A DNA stretch of 55,559 bases from IMG/VR virus record IMGVR_UViG_3300042293_000428, positions 1 to 55,559 of that record; one strand, given 5' to 3'. Position 1 is the stretch's first letter, and every line of letters begins with the position of its first letter. The position numbers were made by a program, and so were the translations under genes. The DNA is from a virus. The notes under the pieces are model-generated. The model made no database searches. It was not told the DNA's origin and saw only the letters and a list, made by a program, of their open reading frames with translations. Positions 42,872 to 52,121 of the stretch are shown here, piece by piece.

Positions 42872-45800
42872 TTAAGTCCAAGTTGTTAATGCTGATCTAA
42901 CCCAGGTGTCTGTTGCTACACAAACATAAATAAATCCTGAAGTTACCCTTATCTCTCCAAGGGTTCCTGTTGAGGTTGCACTTGCTGGAGCTATGTTTAA
43001 AGCACTTAATTTGTATTGTGTTGTAACAGCACTACCGTTTATCTGTAACTTGTCTACTCCATTATCAACTGATGTGTTTATACCAATGTTACCATTTGAA
43101 TTAATACGAAGAGCATCTGTACTAGATGAATTTATTAAAAACCTATGGAAAGTATTTGTGTTGTAAATTGCAGAACTACTAACTGCAGTATCTATACCCA
43201 TATTCAGGAACCCTGTTCCATCAAACGTTTGAAAAAATGGAGTATTTGCAGTTTGTAATAAAATATTTGTTCCATTGTCTCTGAGTATACCATTTTTTAT
43301 TGAGTTAGTACCCATTGCAACTGGCATTATTCCAGTGGTTAATGTTCCTGTAATTACATCTTTGTTGTTTTGTTTAACAAATTCACTCCAAGTATTTTCG
43401 TTAATTTTATGTCTTACAAATACAGTTTCATACCCATCACTAGTTATTAATTCCTGTAAAACAGTATCTTCTTCTGTACGCTTTGTTTTTAAAATAACGT
43501 TTCTTGAGCCATCATTATATTCATTTAACGAATCTCCATAAGGAAATCCTTTTGGTAAAATGCCTATTGTAATTATAGCTAAATTATTCATTCTGTCTAT
43601 ATTAGAAAGCATCGTGCCTACTAAATTACCAGTAACTCGGTTGTTGTTGCATTTGTTATTCCCTACTTCTTCGTGAGTTAGATTAAAATTCCCATTGAGG
43701 ACGTAACTTATATTTGAAGTATCAGAATCATCAAACCAGTTTCCTGTTAAGTCTACAATTCCACCTCTAGTAGTATCGGTTATACAGTGTTGTTGAGGAT
43801 TTATAAATTTGTTATCTTTAATAGTAATAAATTTAGAACTAGTTTCAATTTTAAGGCCGTCTACACCAGTCATGTTTTTAATCGTGTTCTCTCTAATTAT
43901 TATATTAGAAGCCCTGTTTATTTGCTCAAAACTAAAAATTACATTTTCATAATAATTATTTTCTATAATAACATCAGATACATTAACTATGTAACCAAAA
44001 CCAGAATTACTAATGTAATTATCTCTAAAAACTACAGATTTTATATTTTTACCGTTTGTTTGTAAATATGTAAGTTGCGAAATAACTGTGAATGATGCAA
44101 ATGTACAATCTACTATTGTATTATTTGAAACAGTAATTTTTGATTGTAACGGACTTGTTTCTGGATAATTTAAGGTGCTATTATTATTTGCTAAAGTAAT
44201 TGCTATTGCTCCTATATTTCCTCCAATATTATAAATTTTATTACCTTTTATTTCGCCTCCCCTTAAAATACTACTTATATAATCAGGTTCTATATCAATC
44301 GCTCCAGGCATATCAGACCTAGTCGTATTCTTTATTTTATTGTAATTAACAGAAAACCCATCGCATGCATAAATAGAAACAGCCTGCCTATTGTCTTTAT
44401 TTACGCCATCAAAAGAATTGTAAATTATATTTACATTTCTATTCATTCTAATGTTTGTAGAACCGACAAGAACATTTGTCACCGCAACTCCATCGCCTAA
44501 AAATCCTATAAATTCACAATTTTTAACCGTAAAATTGCTGACTCCGACTGCACAGATTTGATGGGTTAGCTCGTCAAACTCATCATTAACAACGTCATTT
44601 AAAAAAGTAATACCATCAATAGTTATATCTCTAACAGCTGTACTCTCAAAAGTAGTAACATTTGAAGGAGAGTTTACACCATCGTTAATTAATAAGAATC
44701 CATCAGCTCTTTCATACCTGGCAAAAGACGGAATTGGATACCCACCAACTATTTGCCTAGTTCCTAAAATTTGTTCAAACACAACACCTTTTGAGCCAAT
44801 TAGCGAAATACCGCTGTATTGAGAACCAATTAAATCTAAATGCGTAAACCTATAAGAGTTTTCGCTAGGACTAAACTTTATTTCTTTAATATTAGATGTG
44901 CTTGCAAAGTCAATAGCGTTTTGCAATGCTTCAGTGTTGTCTGTGACTCCGTCCGCTTTTACTCCAAAAATACAAGGATTTATTACATCTACGTTTCTTT
45001 TAAAATATTCAGTGCCCAATTGAAAATAGATAATACCGTCAACTACAGGAGTACCTGTTACTTTCGATAAAGTTATATCTTCTCCTGTGTATTGATCCAA
45101 AATGCCATATAAAACATCTCCTTTTCTTTTTGCCAGAGAAAGAGATTCGTTGGATTTTATCCAATTTTCACCAGAATCTACAGTGTAAGTAAAATCATTA
45201 CCGACTAACAAAAAAGTAATTTTGTATTCAGTTTTATTTGGTAATCCTGTAATCGTAATATCTTGATATGCGGTTCCTCCGTTTAATGTATTTGTTCCAT
45301 AAGGCGTAACTCTCAAGGTTCTTGTTTCGCCTACGGGAATATTTAACATGTTATATTCACCAGTGCATACGTAATTCACCCTTAAATCCCCCATATAGGA
45401 CATCATCGGTATTAAATCCCTAAGATTCAAGTATACAGTTGTTCCTGTTGTTAAATCTTTATATATTTTAAACGTTGGATCGTTTGGCTCTATTGCTGGA
45501 AAATCTTCATTTGGTTTTCCGTAATAATAGTTTGACGTTCTGTCTGTACCATAACCTGATTGGAATTTAACACCTGTTTGCGGAGCAGCGACTTGGATAC
45601 CATCACCCATTAAACAGCCGTTAAAGGTAATCATACTATTTTTTAAAGAATAAACAAACGGTTTATTAGCTGTATTTCCTTCTGTATGTAGCCCTTCAAA
45701 TAAACTTCTAATTGAATATATAGTTTCAGGATTTGATCCATTCATATAAATACCACCAACAACCACATTGGTTCCACATCCTTCTATTTCACCACCATTA

Positions 45801-46951
45801 ACTGTTACTCCATAAGAAGATTGAACTGTAATACTAGAGCCTGCTATAGACCATAAGCGTAATGTTTTATATTCTATAGCTCCATTGTCAGGATGTTTTC
45901 TGTGAAGAACTCCACCTCCTGTATAGTGGTATAATTGTCCTCCATTTGGTAAACTGTAAAAGTTTCCAACATAGTATGTATTTGTCGCTCCAGGTTTTGC
46001 AACGATTGGATATACATTTCCAGCAACAATGATAGTCCCCATATTTGTTAATATAGGCGTAGGCGTTGTTATTTCGCCTATATTATATAATGTTGTATTA
46101 CTAACAAATGCTCCCTTTGTAAACGTAGTTAAGGTTGAACTACTAGTAGAACGAATATCTAATAGATTCCATGCCACTATATTATTATTACCACTTGCTT
46201 CATAATCAACCCCAAGTCCTACATTTGATATATAAACTTTATCAAATGTAGAATTTAATACACCATTTTTTAGAACAATACCTCTTGCAAAACCATCTCT
46301 TTGTATCCCTCTTATAGTTAAACTTCCCGTATGCTTAATAAAAACACTTTGACCATATCCGCCTCCTTGAATAACTAATGCATCTACATTATTTATTGTT
46401 TGCAAAGTACAAACTGTTTCTAATTTTATGCTTTCAGATATTGTTATTGTATCTGATAAAAAATTACCTTCTAATTCTAAAATATCCCCTGAAGTTTGGC
46501 AAAAATTAATAGCAGATTGTATTGCAGATGTATCATTATTTATGCCATCTCCCTTTGCTCCAAATATATATGGATTAATTTTTACTATGTTTCTTCTAAA
46601 ATATTCAGTAACATTATAATTATTAATTAATTGAAAATACATTACTCCATCAACTACTGGCGTTCCTGTTACTTTTGATAAAGTCATTTCTTCGCCTGTA
46701 TACTGGTCTAATATACCATATAGTACATTACCATTTCTTTGGGCTAAAGAAAGAGGTTCATTAGATTTTATAAATTGGTTTGCTTCTGGTATTGCTGTTA
46801 TAGCAGCATCTAGTTTTTGTACTGCTACAGAAATAGTATCATTGTTTTGAATACCTGTATTAGGTAAGTTTGCTCCAACATAGCAAACAGAAGTTGACGG
46901 TGTACATTGTACACATCCACAAGAAGAATCATGATTTAAAGATGTAAACAT
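42872..46951 (-). CDS. Tailspike with two pectate-lyase-like beta-helix modules (1359 aa)
   Basis: An N-terminal docking module (Cys-rich, then CYVGANLPNTGIQNNDTI) is shared with the collar fibre and the miniature fibre. Then the same module occurs twice: IKSNEPLSLAQRNGNVLYG ... FGAKGDGINNDTSAIQSAI (about 58-150) and IKSNESLSLAKRKGDVLYG ... FGVKADGVTDNTEALQNAI (about 598-690). Each leads into a right-handed beta-helix of the Pectate_lyase_3 type. The C-terminal 45 residues are a shared tip module. Such proteins are usually trimeric depolymerases that cut host capsule or surface polysaccharide. Catalytic residues cannot be assigned by eye. Part of the second module has unusual base use. Confidence 0.8.
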   Translation of the reverse strand: MFTSLNHDSSCGCVQCTPSTSVCYVGANLPNTGIQNNDTISVAVQKLDAAITAIPEANQFIKSNEPLSLAQRNGNVLYGILDQYTGEEMTLSKVTGTPVVDGVMYFQLINNYNVTEYFRRNIVKINPYIFGAKGDGINNDTSAIQSAINFCQTSGDILELEGNFLSDTITISESIKLETVCTLQTINNVDALVIQGGGYGQSVFIKHTGSLTIRGIQRDGFARGIVLKNGVLNSTFDKVYISNVGLGVDYEASGNNNIVAWNLLDIRSTSSSTLTTFTKGAFVSNTTLYNIGEITTPTPILTNMGTIIVAGNVYPIVAKPGATNTYYVGNFYSLPNGGQLYHYTGGGVLHRKHPDNGAIEYKTLRLWSIAGSSITVQSSYGVTVNGGEIEGCGTNVVVGGIYMNGSNPETIYSIRSLFEGLHTEGNTANKPFVYSLKNSMITFNGCLMGDGIQVAAPQTGVKFQSGYGTDRTSNYYYGKPNEDFPAIEPNDPTFKIYKDLTTGTTVYLNLRDLIPMMSYMGDLRVNYVCTGEYNMLNIPVGETRTLRVTPYGTNTLNGGTAYQDITITGLPNKTEYKITFLLVGNDFTYTVDSGENWIKSNESLSLAKRKGDVLYGILDQYTGEDITLSKVTGTPVVDGIIYFQLGTEYFKRNVDVINPCIFGVKADGVTDNTEALQNAIDFASTSNIKEIKFSPSENSYRFTHLDLIGSQYSGISLIGSKGVVFEQILGTRQIVGGYPIPSFARYERADGFLLINDGVNSPSNVTTFESTAVRDITIDGITFLNDVVNDEFDELTHQICAVGVSNFTVKNCEFIGFLGDGVAVTNVLVGSTNIRMNRNVNIIYNSFDGVNKDNRQAVSIYACDGFSVNYNKIKNTTRSDMPGAIDIEPDYISSILRGGEIKGNKIYNIGGNIGAIAITLANNNSTLNYPETSPLQSKITVSNNTIVDCTFASFTVISQLTYLQTNGKNIKSVVFRDNYISNSGFGYIVNVSDVIIENNYYENVIFSFEQINRASNIIIRENTIKNMTGVDGLKIETSSKFITIKDNKFINPQQHCITDTTRGGIVDLTGNWFDDSDTSNISYVLNGNFNLTHEEVGNNKCNNNRVTGNLVGTMLSNIDRMNNLAIITIGILPKGFPYGDSLNEYNDGSRNVILKTKRTEEDTVLQELITSDGYETVFVRHKINENTWSEFVKQNNKDVITGTLTTGIMPVAMGTNSIKNGILRDNGTNILLQTANTPFFQTFDGTGFLNMGIDTAVSSSAIYNTNTFHRFLINSSSTDALRINSNGNIGINTSVDNGVDKLQINGSAVTTQYKLSALNIAPASATSTGTLGEIRVTSGFIYVCVATDTWVRSALTTWT
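44925..45170 (-). repeat. Second copy of internal tailspike duplication
   Basis: It encodes IKSNESLSLAKRKGDVLYG through FGVKADGVTDNTEALQ, homologous to the copy at 46540-46790 with most residues identical. It marks the start of the second beta-helix domain. Confidence 0.75.
46540..46790 (-). repeat. First copy of internal tailspike duplication
   Basis: It encodes IKSNEPLSLAQRNGNVLYG through FGAKGDGINNDTSAIQ. DQYTGE and SKVTGTPVVDG are shared with the second copy 1.6 kb away. Confidence 0.75.
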
Positions 46952-46952
46952 A

Positions 46953-48065
46953 TTATAAAGGTATATAAATTATGTAATAAAGAGAAATAACTGGTTGAAT
47001 ATTTGAATGAGGTAGTCCACCTCCTGTAGATGATATAGTTACAGGATGTGTATGTATACCATTAGCTGTGGTTAATCCTGCTGTTCCTTCAAGAGTATCA
47101 CTAATATATGGAGTTTCTGCATATAAAGTACCTGTACCAGCACTCCCATACTTTGTATTATGAGTATGTTCTCCTGCAGCAACTGTAGCTCCTAAATGAG
47201 TATGTGCAGGAAGTTGCGTTTCATTTAAAGTAACTTGATTTGCTCCAAATGTAGTAATACCTTTTGCATTATAATCAGGGTTACCATTAAGTCCTGGTTG
47301 AGTTTGTGATGGAAAACTTGCATTAAGCATTGATGTAACTCCTACAGGAACTCGTCCTCTTAAATCTGGTGTTGAATTTAATCCATTACATAAAAATATT
47401 CTGTCCCAATCTCCTGTTCCTGCACCTGTACCATTAAAATGTGATAAATCTCCATAATAAGGAAGAATAGAATAAGGAACCATTTTAGAACTAACTAATG
47501 TAGAAGTTCCTGTACTAGCTAAATATGCAGCAATGTAATTATTTAAAGGTTCTCCTTTAGGTACATAATTTGTTTCAAGGTCAAGTGCAAGAGCAACTAA
47601 ATCAACTTGTATTGCACAAACTTTATTTATTACAGCTTGTACAATAGCATGTGTATCTGAAGAAGCAGTTACACCTGTTAAGCATGGTGTAAATGTTGGA
47701 CTAGGACCTATTGGTATTGTATAATCAGCATTTAATATTGCAAGCTCTGCATCAATTGCATCAACTTGTTCTTGAAGATCACAAGCAGCTTGTACAAGTG
47801 CTTTTGATATATCTACAATTGTTAAATCTCCACAAGTTGGAAGATATTTCTGTACAACAGTACATACATCTATATTACCAAGATCTATTTTTATCCCAGT
47901 TCCATTCAATGTAGAAAGAAGAAAAGAAATCAAAGCTTGTTCTACAAATGATAATGTATCACCTGTTTGAATTCCTAATGTAGGAATATTTATTCCTGTA
48001 TATTTTACACATCTGTCAGAGACAATCTCTGTACATCCGTTGTAACAATTTGTGCAATTAGACAT
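46953..48065 (-). CDS. Tail fibre with phage tail-collar domain (370 aa)
   Basis: The N-terminal 50 residues (Cys-rich, then KYTGINIPTLGIQTGDTL) are the docking module shared with the tailspike. A helical middle follows (VQAACDLQEQVDAIDAELAI, about 90-115). From about residue 205 the chain has the tail-collar signature: YYGDLSHF, GDWDRIFLCNG, TPDLRGRVPVG, LNETQLPAHTH and the terminal VISLYYIIYIPL. Collar-domain fibres typically bind host surface glycans, with the HTH histidines facing inside the trimer. It starts 12 bases after the upstream gene and is followed directly by the tailspike, so both may attach at the same site. Confidence 0.8.
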   Translation of the reverse strand: MSNCTNCYNGCTEIVSDRCVKYTGINIPTLGIQTGDTLSFVEQALISFLLSTLNGTGIKIDLGNIDVCTVVQKYLPTCGDLTIVDISKALVQAACDLQEQVDAIDAELAILNADYTIPIGPSPTFTPCLTGVTASSDTHAIVQAVINKVCAIQVDLVALALDLETNYVPKGEPLNNYIAAYLASTGTSTLVSSKMVPYSILPYYGDLSHFNGTGAGTGDWDRIFLCNGLNSTPDLRGRVPVGVTSMLNASFPSQTQPGLNGNPDYNAKGITTFGANQVTLNETQLPAHTHLGATVAAGEHTHNTKYGSAGTGTLYAETPYISDTLEGTAGLTTANGIHTHPVTISSTGGGLPHSNIQPVISLYYIIYIPL

Positions 48066-48077
48066 ATTATATTTATT

Positions 48078-48425
48078 TTATAGTGTTGTTGTTGGACAAG
48101 GAGTAGTAGTAGTGGTTGTTGTCACTCTCACTTCAGGTGTAAATACAGGAGCAATTGTACAACCTGCAGTTAATATATTAACTCTACTTGTAATTTTTTT
48201 TATAGATACATCACACATGTAATCATGATTACATTGTTTATATGTAAGTATTCTTTTATATGTTATTAATCGAATCATTGCACCAGCTGGTACAGATTGA
48301 TTTAACATATATGTAATATTATTATATAGACCATTAGCATATTCTGCTAACTTACAATCTATTGATTTAAGTAAATTAGGAATATCTGTACAGTTGATAC
48401 AATTATTTAGTCTAGGTAATAGCAT
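48078..48425 (-). CDS. Small Thr-tailed virion protein (115 aa)
   Basis: The ATG at 48425 (MLLPRLNNCINCTDIPNLLK) lies four bases after the stop of the 29-residue gene and is preferred over a longer start that would overlap that gene. The body is a helical domain with several Cys, then a beta segment (ITSRVNILTAGCTIAPVFTP), and the C-terminus is a poly-Thr tail (TTTTTTTPCPTTTL). The same Thr tail ends two other virion proteins nearby. A head-tail or fibre linker role is plausible; I do not recognise a family. Confidence 0.6.
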   Translation of the reverse strand: MLLPRLNNCINCTDIPNLLKSIDCKLAEYANGLYNNITYMLNQSVPAGAMIRLITYKRILTYKQCNHDYMCDVSIKKITSRVNILTAGCTIAPVFTPEVRVTTTTTTTPCPTTTL

Positions 48426-48429
48426 ATTA

Positions 48430-48519
48430 TTATTTTTTAGCTGCGCATGCTGCACATAATCCATTTTTTAACTGACATCCACACCCCACATTTGCTCCAC
48501 ACCCATTACATTGTGCCAT
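48430..48519 (-). CDS. Cys-rich microprotein, zinc-knuckle-like (29 aa)
   Basis: A complete 30-codon frame encodes MAQCNGCGANVGCGC, then QLKNGLCAACAAKK. Four CxxC/CxC-type pairs in 29 residues suggest one metal site. It starts two bases after the upstream stop and ends four bases before the next ATG, which is the packing expected of a real gene in this operon. Tiny proteins of this look occur in structural regions of phages of Bacteroidota, but I know no assigned function. It might be a zinc-binding assembly factor or virion part. Confidence 0.6.
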   Translation of the reverse strand: MAQCNGCGANVGCGCQLKNGLCAACAAKK

Positions 48520-48521
48520 AA

Positions 48522-49085
48522 TTAATAAAAGTTTAATTGATAATTATTTCCTGAACATCCACAGTTAGATTTTAAAAAATTATCTAACATATTATTTGCT
48601 TGTGTATATAATTTATTTGATTCATATTCTGCACAATTATTAGCTGCAGCAATTGAACCTTGTATAAAGAAATTAATTGTATTTAATGTTACGCTAGATT
48701 GAGTTTTAATAGCCCTATCACATTCAATTAAATCTAATTGAAGGAAAGCTCTATCAAACTTTTCTTGTATTCTCTCCGTACGCATTATTGTTTTATCTAC
48801 ATAATTTATATATGCAGGTGTAATAGAATATCTTAACTTATATATTCCATCAGGTAATGGTTGATCAACCCCAACTTCTGTAATTCCTAAACTTGCTGAA
48901 TTAAATAAATTAAAATCATTAACAACAAAAGGAAGAATAGCTAAACCAAAATTTGGAACAGTTATTTCAATTGTAGGAGCAACAACAAGAGGTGGATCAT
49001 CAGGATAAGTAGACGCATCAGCTATCCCTAAAGTTAAAACATTATATGTTGGAAGTACTAATATATCTAATTTTAAATCTGCCAT
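48522..49085 (-). CDS. Conserved virion/connector protein (187 aa)
   Basis: The N-terminal 95 residues are beta-rich (LDILVLPTYNVLTLGIADAS, PDGIYKLRYSITPAYINYVD) and the C-terminal half is helical (ERIQEKFDRAFLQLDLIECD, then YESNKLYTQANNMLDNFLKS), ending in NCGCSGN. This two-part form fits a collar or fibre-attachment protein found next to ring genes in crAss-like phages. It is the first gene after a strong terminator, so its mRNA must come from readthrough or an unseen promoter. No catalytic motif is seen. Confidence 0.55.
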   Translation of the reverse strand: MADLKLDILVLPTYNVLTLGIADASTYPDDPPLVVAPTIEITVPNFGLAILPFVVNDFNLFNSASLGITEVGVDQPLPDGIYKLRYSITPAYINYVDKTIMRTERIQEKFDRAFLQLDLIECDRAIKTQSSVTLNTINFFIQGSIAAANNCAEYESNKLYTQANNMLDNFLKSNCGCSGNNYQLNFY

Positions 49086-49106
49086 TATTATTTTTTAAAA
49101 GATTAA

Positions 49107-49141
49107 TAAAAAAAAGGAGAGAGTTTTACTTCTCTCCTTTT
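49107..49141 (-). terminator. Intrinsic terminator after the head operon
   Basis: On the minus strand GGAGAGA (49131-49137) pairs perfectly with TCTCTCC (49116-49122) around an 8-base loop and is followed by eight T. It lies about 30 bases after the stop of the 387-residue gene. Confidence 0.85.
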
Positions 49142-49170
49142 AATATTAGGAATTTATATTTCTACTATTC

Positions 49171-50334
49171 TTACGGTATTTGTGTAGATGTAGTAGTTGT
49201 AGTTGAAGGAGCAACAGTACTAGTAGTGGTAGTTGTAGTGATACAAGCATTACCATTAACTAAAGTTCCTAAAGCAGCTTCTAATACATTTTCAATAAGT
49301 CCACCAATTGGATTAGAAGTACCACCAACTTGAGTTTGTGGAGCAGCAATGATCACTGTTGAATCTTCCATGATGTAATCACCCCACTGATAAGCAGACT
49401 TATCAAGTTCGTTGAACTTAATATAATAAGTATCATAAGTAACTCCACTTGAAACATAAGTTTCAAAGTTCTCATTATACCCATTCATTCTGTAAAGGTG
49501 TTTCAAGTAACCAGCTTGGTAGCTATAGAAGTTTTTCTCTAGTTGAGCAATTTCTCCTGATTGTCCTGTTGGATAAGAAGAACGTTGAGTGATTACAGAG
49601 TTAGCAACAATGTTACAGCTATCAGCAACAATAAAGTCAGCAGTAGTAGCTGGACCAGAATATACAAAAGTTCTGAAAGACATTCTGTCATATTCAAAAG
49701 GGAAAGCAGCAACATCACATGGTTGACCATATTTTGTTAAAGGTTTTCCAGTAATACGTAAAATAGTACCACCTACATTTTCAAATGTATAGAATGTGTT
49801 GAAGCTAATGTTATCAGGATTGATACCAGGAGCTTGTGCACGTAATTTTGTAATCAATTGATTAATTAATGCATTATCATCAACGTCAACACATACATCA
49901 CCACCACACTCACAACAAGGAGCTTGAATAGTTACTGAGCGAGTGAATCCATTGAAATACAATGTATCAATATAAGAAGAATGTGCACGCAATGTTAATG
50001 TAAGTGTGTCTCCACATTGTACAGAAAAATTAGTTACATCAGTAATTTGATTAGCTGCTGTTGGGCAACCAATTACTTTATACCATTCAGATACATTAGA
50101 TCCATTAGAAGCAATTCTATCAGATCTTTTAGATGCTTGAAGGTAAGTGTTTTCTCTACCTTGTGCAACGTAGAAATAAGGTTTAGCAGCAATATTAGCA
50201 ACAGTTGCTAATGAATAATCGCTTCTAAATACACCCACTCTACCTGCAGTCAGGTCTTGGGTTGAACCAGAGCTAGGAAGAGTAGTCTGTCCTACTGGAA
50301 CCACGAATAACGTGGTTAATGAAAAATCAGCCAT
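49171..50334 (-). CDS. Abundant-type virion structural protein with Thr-rich tail (387 aa)
   Basis: The protein opens MADFSLTTLFVVPVGQTTLP and is beta-rich, with a Cys cluster APCCECGGDVCVDV (about 137-150), a long middle (FNTFYTFENVGGTILRITGK) and a C-terminal tail of Thr runs (ITTTTTTSTVAPSTTTTTST). Its codon choice looks similar to the MCP gene and a strong terminator follows, both consistent with high expression. Candidates are an auxiliary capsid or head-fibre protein. The Thr tail suggests an exposed C-terminus. Family not recognised with certainty. Confidence 0.6.
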   Translation of the reverse strand: MADFSLTTLFVVPVGQTTLPSSGSTQDLTAGRVGVFRSDYSLATVANIAAKPYFYVAQGRENTYLQASKRSDRIASNGSNVSEWYKVIGCPTAANQITDVTNFSVQCGDTLTLTLRAHSSYIDTLYFNGFTRSVTIQAPCCECGGDVCVDVDDNALINQLITKLRAQAPGINPDNISFNTFYTFENVGGTILRITGKPLTKYGQPCDVAAFPFEYDRMSFRTFVYSGPATTADFIVADSCNIVANSVITQRSSYPTGQSGEIAQLEKNFYSYQAGYLKHLYRMNGYNENFETYVSSGVTYDTYYIKFNELDKSAYQWGDYIMEDSTVIIAAPQTQVGGTSNPIGGLIENVLEAALGTLVNGNACITTTTTTSTVAPSTTTTTSTQIP

Positions 50335-50358
50335 TTTTTATTTATTTAAATTAATAGT

Positions 50359-51090
50359 TTATTCGTTTGTTTGTATTCTGAATTGTGCATTTTGTACAGC
50401 AGATTGATTTTCAGTATACATTGCTAGATTTTGAACTGTTAAATCTAAAAGTTCATCTTCTAAGTATGTTTCAAGCTCACAGTCTTGATCAAATGATGGT
50501 TCACCATCTAACATTATATATCCTGTTTTATTAATGTAAAGAGGATATCGCATGTACATTATTTGTAAATTCTTAGGGGTAAAGGTACCATCAGTAAATA
50601 TACTTATTTCATCAGATGCAAGAAAGTTAAATGTTTCTTGATATTCAAATGATGGTTTGTAATGTTCATTATTTAATATGAATTGAAGATCACCGTGTTT
50701 AGCAAGATCTCTATTAATCCATATCTTTCTATCTTTACATCTTCCTTTGTCAGCTAATGCATAACTGTCAACGTAAAACATATATTTTGGTTCAAGCGTA
50801 TGAAGATTAGCAGCCCATTGATTCAAATCAGCATCCTTTAATGTTAAAGGAAGTGGTTGGTGATTATAGTTCATTACAAGACTTTGTAAATCTTCATAAC
50901 GCTTTTTAAATGAATCTTGTCCTAATCCACTAGCAGTACTTATACCATCAATTTTCTGTTTTATTAATTTGATCTGAGCTTCATTCAAAGCTAATATCTT
51001 ATCTTCTAATTGAATTTGTTGATGTGCATTAGTTGACAGTTTATTCAGTCTTTGATCTACTTTATACAATAAACTATCTACTGGTATCAT
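50359..51090 (-). CDS. Head-tail connector / ring protein (243 aa)
   Basis: Residues 1-60 are a helical coiled coil (LEDKILALNEAQIKLIKQKI), followed by a beta-rich body (KYMFYVDSYALADKG, EISIFTDGTFTPKNLQIMYM) and a C-terminal helix pair (CELETYLEDELLDLTVQNLA, then YTENQSAVQNAQFRI). The acidic final helix that reads ELLDLTVQNLA is the ring/connector signature seen in many phages of Bacteroidota. Its place between the head and fibre genes fits a portal-proximal ring. Confidence 0.65.
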   Translation of the reverse strand: MIPVDSLLYKVDQRLNKLSTNAHQQIQLEDKILALNEAQIKLIKQKIDGISTASGLGQDSFKKRYEDLQSLVMNYNHQPLPLTLKDADLNQWAANLHTLEPKYMFYVDSYALADKGRCKDRKIWINRDLAKHGDLQFILNNEHYKPSFEYQETFNFLASDEISIFTDGTFTPKNLQIMYMRYPLYINKTGYIMLDGEPSFDQDCELETYLEDELLDLTVQNLAMYTENQSAVQNAQFRIQTNE

Positions 51091-51117
51091 ATGCTTTTAT
51101 ATTATTAAACTAACTGC

Positions 51118-52086
51118 TTAAATAGCAGCTAGTTTTTTAGTTTTTAGTTTTCCTTCTAATATTAATAACTCATCTTGGTTATCATCATCAGCTAAGAATC
51201 TAATTAAATCATCTTCATCTTTTGCCACTTCATACTCACCTTCATAAACCTTACCGTTAGGTTTGATTCTATACACTGAATGTGCTGTAGCTTGTTTAAC
51301 TAAATCTTTAATATGGAGTAAGTCATCTTTCATTGTAGCAAATCTATTGAACACTTCAACTGGATTTAATCCTGAATATTTACCATTCTTAAATTCTGTT
51401 TGTTTCAATACGTTATCTACTTGATTGTAAACAACTTCTTCTTTGGTTTCTTCTGTTACTGGAAGACCTAAAAGTCTTGCAACTTTTTTCTTCTTATCAG
51501 GAGTCATTGAATCAAACATAACAATTGCTTTATTAATCAATTGTTTTTTCTTATATATTACAGCATTCTCAATCTCATCATCTACAACATAGAACTGTGT
51601 CTCTGCTGGATACTCACCTCTTTCCCAAGCTTGGTGAGAAGATGCAATTGTAGGATGTACTCTTAACCATGAAAAGGCTAGTTCTTGAAATGGAACTGAT
51701 AAATCATAATAATTATCACCATCCATTAGTTTAACAGATTGAACATGTGTTTGATCATCTGTAGAAGTAGAAAGTCCATAGTTCCAAAATTGTGAACGAG
51801 GTCCTAAATCAATATCACCTAACTCATACTCAAGTTTTTCTTTAAGTTTAGTAACTCTCTCGATTTCTAACTCTTTTTCTAGAGGATCTGAAATTCTTCT
51901 GATGTATGAAGCAGTAGGATCTAATCCTGTTCTGTACTTACCATCTAATTCTTTATAAGGATATTTGAATACTCCTGTTCCAGGGATTCTTGTCATTCCT
52001 TTTTGTGCTAGTCCACTATCCATTGTCTGAAGTTGTGTACTACTGAACTCTCTCTTTATAGTAGAGATTTTTCCTATTTTTGCCAT
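51118..52086 (-). CDS. Conserved head-region structural protein (322 aa)
   Basis: The protein is highly charged, with a coiled-coil part (DPLEKELEIERVTKLKEKLE, about 67-90), a conserved middle (FSWLRVHPTIASSHQAWERG, then AETQFYVVDDE), a Lys-rich helix (DSMTPDKKKKVARLLGLPV) and an acidic C-terminus (ADDDNQDELLILEGKLKTKK). This family accompanies the MCP gene in large phages of Bacteroidota. It may be a head completion or auxiliary capsid protein. No enzymatic motif is seen. Its leader is the tRNA-bearing RNA region, so its expression may be tied to RNA processing there. Confidence 0.55.
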   Translation of the reverse strand: MAKIGKISTIKREFSSTQLQTMDSGLAQKGMTRIPGTGVFKYPYKELDGKYRTGLDPTASYIRRISDPLEKELEIERVTKLKEKLEYELGDIDLGPRSQFWNYGLSTSTDDQTHVQSVKLMDGDNYYDLSVPFQELAFSWLRVHPTIASSHQAWERGEYPAETQFYVVDDEIENAVIYKKKQLINKAIVMFDSMTPDKKKKVARLLGLPVTEETKEEVVYNQVDNVLKQTEFKNGKYSGLNPVEVFNRFATMKDDLLHIKDLVKQATAHSVYRIKPNGKVYEGEYEVAKDEDDLIRFLADDDNQDELLILEGKLKTKKLAAI

Positions 52087-52121
52087 AATGTAGTTTAATT
52101 AATTGTTTTGGTTTATTTTAG

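Noticed and set aside
49190-49245. Trinucleotide repeats considered as CRISPR or tandem-repeat array
   Set aside because: They are in-frame Thr codons inside a gene, with no spacer structure.
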